64,000 nt of DNA from Rhipidocladum racemiflorum. Lineage: Eukaryota; Streptophyta; Magnoliopsida; Poales; Poaceae. The notes under the pieces were generated by a model that worked only from the letters and a program-made list of their open reading frames with translations, was not told the origin of the DNA and did no database searches. The stretch is from assembly GCA_036346355.1 (NCBI GenBank), contig CM070584.1, forward strand, positions 51,419,097-51,483,096. Reading direction: 5' to 3'. Below are positions 33,153-43,050 of the stretch, piece by piece (position 1 is the first letter of the stretch; every line of letters starts with the position of its first letter). The translations under genes and the position numbers were made by a program.

Positions 33153-33379
33153 ACTCATCGTAACCCCTACATGTAACTTGAACTCTCAAGGAATACAAGG
33201 CTGATAACTGATGTGTTTCTCGGGGAGCCTGGACAAGAAAACACCCCTGGGAACACACTGACAGGAGTAAGGCGTTCGCTTAGTGTCCGACCATGTATAA
33301 ATTCTTGTGTCACACTCATTCTCTCGCGGATGATGATCTCTCTCGTGTCTCATTTCTTAACCTACAACATTGTACAAGC

Positions 33380-34130
33380 GACTAATTTTGGTGTTTATTT
33401 TAAATAATATAAATAAAAAATAAAGTAAACAGTGTGCTTTGTTATTATACATCGCTCTCGTTACCGTGACCGGTGATTCTGAGTGACCAGTGAGGATGCC
33501 AACACCATTACATCGTGCAAGCAAAGAAGGCGGAGGCAGCTGAGGCTGTGCCGCCTTGGGCCCGTCCCCTCGTATCGGCGTCGTCCCCACCAAAGCAAAG
33601 GGAAAACAAAGCGAAAATCCAGGCTTTCACGCCGCCCAGGTACGGATGTTCCCCACTCCGGCTCACCCGCCTCTCCCCGCCTCCCACCTTTGCCTTTAAC
33701 CCCGCGCCCGCCTCAACGTTTTGGCCAGAATCAGCACCGAAACCAAGCGATTTTCTTTTCTGCCCCCAAAAGCAGCGACGCCTCTCCGTCCATCCATCGG
33801 CGGCGGAATGGGAATGCTCTGTGAGTTGTGACGTTTTCACCGTGCGTCGCTGGGAACGAACGAAATCCGCTCGCGCGTCGCGACAGGGGCCGGGCGCCCC
33901 CCCCACGACCATGCTGGCAAAAAGGCGAAGATTCCCGCGCCGTCCCGTCGCCATCCGCGCCCTGTACTCCACCCCTGCTCCAGATCTGCCGCGGTCGCGG
34001 TCGCCGAATCCTTTGCTATTCTACTACTCCGACGAACAATGCGTTTAGTAGCCTAGCCTAGCCTAGCCGAGCCCTCACGGCGTTAAAAATTTGAACTTTT
34101 ATCGGTGGATTGCTGCTGCTGGGTGCTACG
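33380..34130 (+). promoter_or_regulatory. Upstream region and 5' leader of the NRG2-like gene
   Basis: GC content rises from about 33500 and C-rich stretches appear at 33890-33905. Open frames here (33483-34048) have no domain and read as composition effects. A clear TATA box was not found, so the promoter may be of the TATA-less GC-rich type. Confidence 0.45.
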
Positions 34131-37100
34131 ATGGGGTGCGGGCAGTCCAAGCTGCCGCAGGGGGAGGAGGCGGCCGTCGCGCTCTGCCGGGACCGCTCCG
34201 CGCTGCTGGCCGAGGCCATCCGCCAGCGCTACGCGCTCGCCGACGCCCACCGAGCCTACGCCGACTCGCTGCGCGCCGTCGGCGCCGTGCTGCACGACTT
34301 CCTCCGCGGCGTCCAGGAGCTGCCCCCGCCGCCCGATCCCGCGCTGCTGCGCCTCCCCGACCAGCGGAAGGGGGGCCAGCTCCCCGCCGCGTCACCCCTT
34401 CCGGCGGGCCCCGTCCCTGACGCGGCCAAACTGGCCGATGACGGTGGCCACATACAATTCCACTCGGACGACGACGAGGGCTCCGACGGCGGGCATATCA
34501 GGTTCCCGTCAGACGACGAGGCCTGGCCGCCTTTCCCCCGCCCCGAGCCGCTGCAGATGGCCGCGCCGTACGGTTCTGGCTACGCTCCGCCGTACAGCTA
34601 CGACCCCGGCCCGGCGTATGGATACGGCAACGACATGGGCGGCCATGGCCACAATTTGTTCAACATCAGCTATGCCCGCAGCCAGCCGCCGCCGCCGTCT
34701 GTGTCATATGAGCAACGCCCTCAAGCCACCAATGCCACCGTCCATTACTACCCGGGTAATGGTGCCGCTGGGCCACCGCTTCCCGGCTTCTACTACGGCG
34801 GCTATCAGAATCAGTGCCCCCAGGGCGACGGTTTGCCTCAGGTGGCAGCCTCCTCCGGCGAGGGGGCTGGGCCGCCGCCTCCGCCGCCGCCGCCGCGGGT
34901 GTCGACCTGGGACTTCTTCAACCCGTTCGAATCATTCGAAAGCTACTACCAGGAGCAGCCGGCTTCCGTGACGACGTATATGCCGAGCCGGAGCTCAAAA
35001 GACATGCGGGAGGAGGGGGACATCCCGGAGCTGGAGGACGAGGAAGTGGAAGAGATCGTTGAGGAAGCGTACGGCAACGACGACCACGCCGGTACAGGCA
35101 GGTTGCCGAAGGAGGAAGGGAGGGGCAGTGGCAGCGAGGAATCGCACAGGAAGTCAAGGTCGTCGGAGGGAAGTAGTGGTACCGGAAGTAGCACGGTCCA
35201 TGACGTGCATGTAGTGGAGAAGAGTGTGGTGGAAGAACAGCTGCAGCGGTCGGATGTCGCTGGGCCGCCTGCAGTCCCCGGTAAGACGTACCGTGATGAT
35301 GTCGAGGTGGTGCAGGAGATCAGGTCGCAGTTTGAGCGTGCCGCAAATTCCGCAAACGAGGTGTCCAAGGTGCTTGAGGTTGGGAGGATGCCTTACCACC
35401 GGAAGAGCTCGGGACTAAGAGGTTTATTCTGATGCATTCCTGAATTTGCTGTCCAAAGCTTCAATCTTTTGTTATTCTTGCCATCTGATGGGGAAAAAAA
35501 TTGGAAATTTTGACTAACCCAATTACTGTTGCAGTATCCTCGATGATGATCTGTGGGCTGCCTTCGGTGGACGAGGAATTCTTGCAGTTTGAGGAGGACA
35601 AGGCTCTGGAATGTGGCAACCTTTCTTTGACGCTGCAGAAGCTGTACAACTGGGAGAAGAAGCTTCTTGAGGAAGTCAAGGTTCTGAGCGCGCTTTACAT
35701 TTTTGAATCTCTAGCCGAATGATGATAATGCACGTGCAATTTTGTTGCTAGATGTGTGAACTTGGACATTAAGTTCAAGGATGAAAAGGCTGACTATTTG
35801 TTGTGATTAGCTTGCTGCTTGATTAATATTATCAAAGCAAATTCAGCTGGAAGCTTTTGTGTAACGAACTATGTTTACGTAATGAACTCGAATCTCAAAC
35901 TACTACTTGCCAAGGATGTTCCTTTTTTTCTTTATAAAATAATAAAACTTGTTGGGTAGTTGATTATAGACAATTGGGAGTTTACGGTACGAATAAGTCC
36001 AATCTGGCACTTTATTTGCGGTTGCTTATTATGTTAAAAGTAGTCTGTTCGTTTTCTTTATTTTCTTGGACGATGTACGCTACCATTTCTTTCCCCTTTA
36101 CGTTTTAGATAACTAACAAATTTACGAACGCAACTGCGCTGCTCCATATTATGATACAATTGTCTTTGATATACAACTCTATTTCCTATAATTGAAATAT
36201 AATTGTATTTGTTATATAACTGTGATATCTATATATGATTAATCTGCACCGTTATAATATAGTCCTATCAAAATAAGTGGTGGGGATCCTTCTCTTTTTC
36301 TTTTGATTAATGTGAGAATTTTTAGGATTATTTTGGGATTTTATTGCTCTTAAAACGTAGGAGGTGTCTTGAATATCACCAATTGTTTTTATTTATATCT
36401 AAATATTATTAATCTGCACCATCATAATCTGGCCCTACCGAAGTAAGTGGTGGGGATCCTTCTCTTTTTCTTTCGATTAATGTGAGAATTTCTAGGACTT
36501 TTCTTTTTTTTGGATTATTGTGGGATTTTCTTGCCCTTAAAATGTAGAAGGTGTCTTCAATATCACCATTTGTTTTTATTTATATAGATGATCTCCTAGA
36601 GGAATGATTATGTCTTATAGTTTATAGTTGGGCTTTATGCCTCTTATGCTTTGGCTTTACCATCCCCTTGGCTTTCCCTTGACATGTAATACCATGGCTT
36701 TACCTTATTGGAGTTGCGTACTCATGTCTAAGAAGACTTGATTTATTCTTTCTTCATGTTTGGTTTTGGTTAGACTCAAGTAATTTTTTTTCATCACAGG
36801 CTGAGGAGAAGATGAGGGTGCTATACGATAAAAAATGTGAGGAGCTGAAAATTTTGTATGGGAGAGGTGCTGAAGCACATAAGCTTGAGGCAACTGAAAT
36901 TTATATTAGGAAGCTATCTACAAAACTAAGTGTTGCCATTCAGGTTGTCAACACTATCTCAAAGAAGATCAATAAGTTACGAGATGTTGAACTATGGCCA
37001 CAAACATGTGAGCTTATTCAAAGGTATGTATCTTTTTTTCCTCAACAACAGCAATAAATTTCATGTTAGTACTACTAATCTACTATACGGACGTATCTTG

Positions 37101-39408
37101 AATACAGTTTGCATACATATTTTGAATGAATGGTGTTGCTCAAAGATAGGCGTTGTGGATGAAGGATAGAATTGGTGTGTGGGGGGAACCAAGGGTTTAT
37201 AATTTATATAACCCTTTAGTGCGCGTTTAATACACTATTGTTAGTATGTGAAGTATTTTCCATTTTGGGCATCCACCAGTGAGCATTAACATAAACTCAA
37301 TATATTGCCTTATGTCAGCCGGACCGTCACACCTAGCGCGTCCGGTTCCCAGGTCGTTGGACTGCATTACATTCGCAGGCCTAACCAAAGCAGCGGACCA
37401 AGGTCTCTTAGGCCATCTCCCCTCAAAAAGTTAGCTCATTGAGGGGGTGCTCCCTTACCCTTATAAACCCTGCTCAAGCCCTCCCAACTTCTAATGTGGG
37501 ACTATTCCCAACAATCTCCCCCTCACATATCGGGTCGAGATTATCTAGGAACCACCTGGGCCACCTGGGCTCTGATACCAATTGTCAGCCGGACCGCCAC
37601 ACCTAGCGCGTCCGGATCCCAGGACGTTGGGCTGCATTACACTCGCAGGCCTAACCAAAGCAGCGGGCCAATGTCTCTTGGGCCATCTCCTCCCCAAAAA
37701 GCTAGCTCAATAAGGGGGTGCTCCTTCACCCTTATAAACCATGCTTAAGCCCTCCCAACTTCCGATGTGGGACTATTTCAAACACCCTATCCAATTTATG
37801 GTTACTTTGCTTCAAACATGTCAATAGCAGTTGTTGGATATTTCCTCTTCTGAAGTACTGCAGTTTGTAATCTTTTTGGTATCCTAGTAAGTTGTTAGAT
37901 CCAATGAGAAAATTTTAAGACGCAAGTAGTGTCTGATGGGAAGATTAATTGGAGCTTCAAGGTATCCTCAGTGATAATTTAGAGAAGTGTCGAAGCTATG
38001 AATTTTACGAAGTGATACCTTGACAAGAAATTTAACTACGAAAATAGGTGGTTTATCTAACTGTCGTTCCATGGCTAAAGGATATGGTAGATACCCAATT
38101 TTCTGTATAAGCTGTAATTATTCCTTCTTGTTTTCAATCAAGCTAAATCTCTTAGGTCATGACAAAATCAATTGCATATCAGAAAATGCATTTGTATCTT
38201 TGACTTCTGAAGGCTTTCATAGTGTTGCCTTCGTGCATCAAACCTCTTCTACCTGGTTGGGGTTGGTAGCTATAGCAGATATGTTGGATGAGAATGGTGC
38301 TTTGATTTGTTGATTTCTTTGTGAAGAAACACTTCAGCTTTAACGGCATGTCAAGAAACAAGGAGAGATGGGGATTGACAGCATTCAGCATGTTAAGAAT
38401 AATTGAATGAAATCCTGATCAAATGTTGATTAAATATACCAAGTTTTCTCCTTGCTTTTATTGATCAAAAGTATGGGTGCCTATTTTTTTTTGTCATAGT
38501 TGAATTTGTCTGCCATCCGGTTATTAATATTCGATTCGTACGATTTCCTAGATGTTGTCATTACAACATTAAAAGGCTTCTTACAGCATTTTAGGTTGGC
38601 ACCTTGGATTACTTTGTTTTGTGTATGTTAATATTCATGCGTACAATGAATTCGCAGGATGATGCAAATGTGGCATGCCATGTCAGAATGCCATCAGATC
38701 CAGTGCCATGCCTTATCCCAAGCTAAAAGTGTGGACTCTAACATAGCTGCTGCAAGATTCAGTGAAGCTCATATGGACTTAGTCAAACGGTTGGAACTTC
38801 AGTTGCTGGATTTGATCGCCACTTTTGCTGCATGGGTTAATGCTCAAAAGAGCTATGTGAGCACTTTGAATGAGTGGCTTAAGAAGGGAATTGACTATGT
38901 GCCTGAAGTAACTGATGATGGGACTCCCCCTTTTTCTCCAGGACGTTTAGGAGCGCCACCTGTTTTCATCATCTGTAATAATTGGGCAATCGGCATCGGG
39001 AGGATATCCGAGAAGGAAGTAGTAGACACAATGCAGGCTTTTGCCTCTAATGTTCTCCACCTCTGGGAGAAGCACAAGTCAGAGTGGAGGCAGGGTATGA
39101 TGGCTAATAAAGATATGGACAGGGACCTTGGAGTGATGGAAAGGGATGAACTGTCAATCCGCAAAGCTCTAGAAGCACAAAACAAGAAGCTTGTGCTTAT
39201 TTCCAATCAGAGCGGTGTATCCTTATCTGCACTGGTGTTACAGGATGGTGGTCTGCCTGCTGAAGTGGGTTTGCAATCATGTATGAATAATTTTTTTGAA
39301 GAGATGGAGAGCTTCGCTGCTGCCTGTGCGAATGCATACACGGATCTCCATCTTCGCTCTGAAGAAGAGAAAACTCGACTTGCCCAAGAGAGTGGCAGGG
39401 TTTCCTAG
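34131..39408 (+). CDS. DUF630/DUF632 protein (NRG2-like), four exons
   Basis: Exons 34131-35421, 35535-35680, 36800-37023 and 38658-39408 join in frame with GT...AG introns to give 803 codons plus stop. I start at 34131 rather than the in-frame ATG at 34110 because it gives MGCGQSKL, a plant N-myristoylation start conserved in this family. DUF630 covers residues 1-60 (AVALCRDRSALLAEAI, FAxAH-like ALADAHRAYADSLR). A proline-rich, acidic middle with PPPPPPPP and WDFFNPF follows. DUF632 runs from about residue 395 to about 720 across all exons. Family members such as Arabidopsis NRG2 take part in nitrate signalling; others are annotated only as bZIP-like. The exact role here is unknown. Frame and splice sites are intact, so it is probably functional. 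Confidence 0.93.
35681..36799 (+). other. Intron 2 of the NRG2-like gene
   Basis: 1,119-bp phase-0 intron, GTTCTG...TCACAG. It carries a two-copy tandem duplication at 36240-36589. Confidence 0.85.
36240..36589. repeat. Tandem duplication of about 170 bp in intron 2
   Basis: Units begin TTAATCTGCACC at about 36239 and 36409. They share AAGTGGTGGGGATCCTTCTC and a GGTGTCTTSAATATCACCA word. Later substitutions and a small insertion separate the copies. Confidence 0.85.
37313..37784 (-). mobile_element. TRIM retrotransposon in intron 3
   Basis: 472 bp in all. LTRs of 201 bp (37313-37513) and 202 bp (37583-37784) start TGTCAGCCGGACC and end AACA on the plus strand. The ~70-bp interior contains only a tRNA-iMet primer-binding site (minus-strand TGGTATCAGAGC at 37569-37580) and a purine tract (minus-strand GAGGGGGAGAT). 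The element therefore reads antisense to the host gene. Flanks CCTTA (37308-37312) and CCCTA (37785-37789) match at 4 of 5. No coding capacity, as defines a TRIM. Confidence 0.92.
37569..37580 (-). promoter_or_regulatory. Primer-binding site of the TRIM
   Basis: Minus-strand TGGTATCAGAGC, two bases from the right LTR; identical to the site in both gypsy elements of this window. Confidence 0.9.
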
Positions 39409-40284
39409 CGGCATTTCCGACTTTGCTGGTACAGGGCAAGTAACCGACGTCGGTGGTTGGATGAACAGCAACAATGCACATAGCGGTATCACAAAATTCA
39501 CAGTTTCAGTCTCACAACCAATGTGCCTTGCTTGCGCTTGGCTTTCCCCCTCTGTCCGGTTCCATGGCCGTTGTAGGGCCAGCAGCAGCCGATGTGCAAA
39601 ATTTGTCCTTCCGAGATGGGGTCTGATCAGATTGCTATTGCTCGTAACAGACCTGCATTCTCAGGGTGGGATGATCTGCTGTTTCTCGTCATGCCTATAC
39701 CAGAGAGAGACGATTCTGCAAAGAAGGAAGCAGAAAGCATCAGAGGCAGGGAGGAATGGAAGCTGCTGATCGAAACAGAGACCTTAAGATCTTTCATCAT
39801 CCATGAAGGCCCTACAATTGTTTGTAGAGATGCTCTTTAGGTCCGTGTATAAAACCTAGTATTGTGGGATGAATCGTAGATGCGTGATTGCATGATCTTT
39901 GAATCTGAAACCTGGCATGACCATTGATTCTCTCCGTGGAGCTCGGCTGCAGCTTCGCACCGCAGTATTTGCAGGGTTGCCGGAGCTTGAGCCTTTTAGG
40001 CTTAAACAACACCGCCTGCAGACTCCTAATTTATTCAGCCGTCATCGAAGATTTCCTTCTGTTTGTTTTTATACATCTGATTCATTTGTACCCGTGACTT
40101 TTGTACAGCTATGGTATAGCTTGAGCCTTTGTGTACCATTTTTCTTTCTAAAGTTGTTTTTGGAAGCAATGATTGGGTAAACAGGCGGAAAGGCAGTTCT
40201 ATGTCGGCTATCACCACCGTATATTCTGCGTAGAGATTCGCGCAGCTTAAGTTGGCCTTTAAGCTGTCACATGCTATGGAAATG
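39409..40284 (+). other. 3' flank of the NRG2-like gene
   Basis: Probably contains the 3' untranslated region. Open frames at 39296-39840 overlap the last exon out of frame and carry no domain. Confidence 0.45.
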
Positions 40285-40700
40285 GATATATTCCATTGAT
40301 GCGACATTTTTTTGTACCATGTACTATGTACTGTTCTCGTACACATAATACGACTAATATACAGAAAAAAATACCGCTATATATCGTAGTATTTTACTGT
40401 ACTATGTACGAGTATGTACTATTCTCGTACTGTCATACACATAGGATGATAGGGCGAGTATTATCCAAACAAATACTTGTACACATGAGAGCTTTTTTTA
40501 CCATGTACTCCCATTCTCATAAACGAGTATTATACAGGAAAAGTACCTGTACTCATCTGACTATTTTGCAACAGTACACATACGATACAAAAGAGTGCAT
40601 TAGTTTTACTACAGTCATAGTACACAACAGTATACACATGTGCAGTGTACACCCCCTAATGTACAATACCCAACGGTATACACATGTGCACTGTACACCT
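40285..40700. repeat. GTAC/TGTAC-rich degenerate repeat with a 23-bp duplication
   Basis: Many spaced copies of CATGTACT, TTCTCGTAC and GTACACAT. A 23-bp unit at 40631-40653 recurs at 40677-40699 with one mismatch, and ACATGTGCASTGT within it is nearly palindromic. Confidence 0.55.
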
Positions 40701-40728
40701 TAGCAGGGGAAAAGGCCGTTGATGCGGC

Positions 40729-41025
40729 GTGCAGGACAGGACAGCAGTGACGAAGGTAGTCCAACAGTACAAGGCGTGAGGGGGAGGACGCCACGCCAGT
40801 GTCGAGGGCGATGACTCCGACAGAGGTGGAGTCCGTGCTGGCCGACGCGGGGATGGCCGGATCAGGCGGTGACAGGGTTGGGGGTGTGGGATTGGAGGCT
40901 GCAATCTCGGGGTCAGCAGGATCCGGTGACGTTGGGGTGGAGGACACCGCCGTCGAGGACGAAGATTCAAACGGAGGTGAAGGTGGTGGCGGCGGGGTCG
41001 GCGGTGAGGGGTTCGAGGACGCCAA
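40729..41025 (-). other. Proline/serine-rich open frame, possible gene fragment
   Basis: A minus-strand frame begins MASSNPSPPTPPPPPSPPF at 41025 and runs through a Ser/Pro/Thr-rich stretch into SPSRLVLLDYLRHCCPVLHA, after which it decays into the GTAC repeats. It looks like the start of an exon cut off by rearrangement, but I recognise no family and see no downstream exon. Confidence 0.3.
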
Positions 41026-41030
41026 CTAGG

Positions 41031-42312
41031 AGAATAATAAACCCGGCGGTGTGCTCTGCATGGCCGCGGTGTACTGCAAGACCGCACGGCCGCCGCCTCG
41101 GTATGCAGGCTTGGGATAGTGGATCTAGCGCCGTTCTCTGCTGTGAGTCCTTCCCGGCCGGAGTTGAGGAAGAAGCCCACCTCCTCCTGCAGACCTTTTG
41201 CTCACCGGCTGCCACCCCCGTTGCTCCACCCACCACATCGAGGGGAGAGAGAGACGGTGAAAGAGATGTGAGAGAAATGAGAGACAGTGGTGGTCTAACC
41301 TCCGTATATTTTTTTTTTCTCCAAATCTAACTCCCTTATGCGTGGATTTGTAAATTTGATATCCTTCTCTCACTACAGAGCACGGAAGTTGCCGCAGCAG
41401 GATAGCTTCTACTCTACCCACTCGGTCAACCTACCACAACGTCAGTTGGCTTCTGCACTCCCTAGACACGGCAAGGGATACATGTCATCGCCACACCTTC
41501 TGTGATGGGAGAGAGGGCCAGATTTGCATATCCATATACAGAAGGTTAGATTTGCAAAAATAAATGATGCGTCGAAGGCTAAATAAGCAATGGTTTCGAG
41601 TGAGATAATGTGTCATAGCCGGACCCGTACGTACCATATCTGACATTTCTTGCTATGTTACTCCTATATCAAGTCCTATCAAGGCAATTTCGAATTTTCA
41701 GCGGAAATGGAAAAGAATTTTCTACACGTATATCGGAACACAACCGACGGGCCATGATAACAGGTTCATCTGATCTTATGTTCACAATGTTCTTATTAGG
41801 TAAACAGGCCAGCCAGTAAAACTTCTCTAAAGGCATCTTCTCTTTAAATTTAAATTTGACTGACATGGCATTGAGGTTTTTTTCACCTCAAAGAAATGTC
41901 AGACATGGGCCTTTGTTGATATAAGTTTCTCAGTGATCGCCCAACATCTTGCGCTGAGTTCTAGCACTGCAGATTAAGTTGTAGAAAGCCAATCTGTCAG
42001 GTTGTTGCATCACTAGAAATAAACAAGCTAGGGCTCTTGACGTGCCGGTGACCTACTCGTAACGACACACACCAGCAAGTGCTGCCATTCTATTCAGAAA
42101 GTGACACGTATCTCAAAGGTAGGAAGAAAGAGGAACACAAAACAGAGATCTCTAATGATTAGGATTTTAAGACCTGGTGACACACATCGTATCAGGCCAG
42201 CGTATGAACATATCTGAACCCGTCACACAAGTCAAAACGAGTTTGTTTTGACCCAGATGATCCCAAAGACCTCCCGCTTCAACTAAGAAACCAGAGAAGT
42301 CGATGCGAATCA
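41031..42312. other. Gene-free interval
   Basis: 41040-41250 is moderately GC-rich and may belong with the fragment next to it. The rest is AT-rich with no recognisable feature. Confidence 0.4.
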
Positions 42313-42320
42313 CTCTGAAC

Positions 42321-42785
42321 TATGGACCAAAATCTCGCCCAAATTTCGGTTATCTTAGTTGAAATTTCGGTCTCCGGCTAGAGCCGAGATACCAAATATC
42401 GGCGGGATAAAAAAACTCATAAAATTTTCAACTTGCTACAGTATTTTCGGGAAATTTCGATTTCTAGAACCGAAATTGGTACTAATTTGACTAGATTTCA
42501 TATTTTAAAGATTAATTTAGCACCAATTTTTTTGTGTCCAGAATTATGATGTCTTTTTTGAGGAGCAAGTGAAAATTTGGAAGAAAAAACATATACAAAT
42601 TTCGATCAATTTTTAAAGAAATTTCTCAGGGGCATGAAATGACCAAAATTTTGGTTTTCAATGCCTCAAAAATACCGGATTTCAAATTTTATTTTTGAAT
42701 TTCGTCTGAAATACCGATATATCTCTAAAATTTTGGATTTTGGCCACCTCTGAGATGGGGTTCGAAATCGAAAATTCAAACCTTG
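42321..42785. mobile_element. Non-autonomous hAT-type element rich in AAATTTCGG
   Basis: 465 bp. Flanks CTCTGAAC (42313-42320) and CTCTTAAC (42786-42793) match at 7 of 8. The ends are diverged inverted repeats (TATGGACCAAAATCTCG; CAAGGTTTGAATTTTCG from the right). The interior repeats GAAATTTCGG and CCGAGAT words like those of the element at 19749-20687, so the two are probably one superfamily. Confidence 0.62.
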
Positions 42786-42793
42786 CTCTTAAC

Positions 42794-42984
42794 TTGAAAC
42801 ATTCCAAAATAATATGTTTTTTATCCTCCTTAGCAGGTACCAAACTTCAAAATTTACATTGAGATAGTATTAAGAGACAAAAAATTAGTACCTTCATCCT
42901 CTATTTTTTATAACTCTTGATATTTTTTCTTAGATATCGAAATAATATATTAACCTTCCGGCCTTTGCATCAGTGAGTTGCACA
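42794..42984. other. Spacer left of the LINE
   Basis: AT-rich. T-runs at 42903-42909 and 42924-42929 could be remnants of the LINE poly(A) tail on the opposite strand, but no target-site duplication was found. Confidence 0.3.
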
Positions 42985-43050
42985 CAACCCAAAATTTATT
43001 ACAAAGTTACAGCCAAAAAGGCTATAAAGGCAAACTTCTCACAAAGAAGT

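Larger units (their letters stand above)
32510..33369 (+). mobile_element. Solo LTR, 860 bp, TSD TTGTA
   Basis: Starts TGTTATAGGG and ends CCTACAACA. Perfect 5-bp duplications TTGTA flank it at 32505-32509 and 33370-33374. It contains a TATA box (CTATAAAA, 33145-33152), a 12-bp perfect inverted repeat (32973-32984 with 32998-33009) and GC-rich tandem units of about 50-60 bp at 32640-32960. No internal region or second LTR is present, so it arose by LTR-LTR recombination. Family not recognised. Confidence 0.85.
32316..33379. mobile_element. MITE split by a solo LTR
   Basis: The left end GCATGTACAATAAAACTG (from 32317) and the right end, read backwards across the insertion (GCTTGTACAATAACTATA), are terminal inverted repeats. 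The right end is visible only once the 860-bp solo LTR at 32510-33369 is set aside. Without it the MITE is about 200 bp, matching a common grass MITE type. Confidence 0.75.
37024..38657 (+). other. Intron 3 of the NRG2-like gene
   Basis: 1,634-bp phase-2 intron, GTATGT...TTCGCAG, with a TRIM retrotransposon in its first half. Short open frames inside it have no domain. Confidence 0.85.

Noticed and set aside
33483..34048. Open frames upstream of the NRG2-like gene on both strands
   Set aside because: GC-rich promoter/leader DNA without domains; the frames conflict with each other.
34105..34971. 288-residue open frame overlapping the NRG2-like exon 1
   Set aside because: A frame-shifted shadow of the real exon; rich in Arg/Ser/Pro with no domain. 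The +1 frame starting MGCGQSKL has family conservation and splices correctly.
40296..40703. 135-residue frame over the GTAC repeats
   Set aside because: Low-complexity repeated sequence, no domain.
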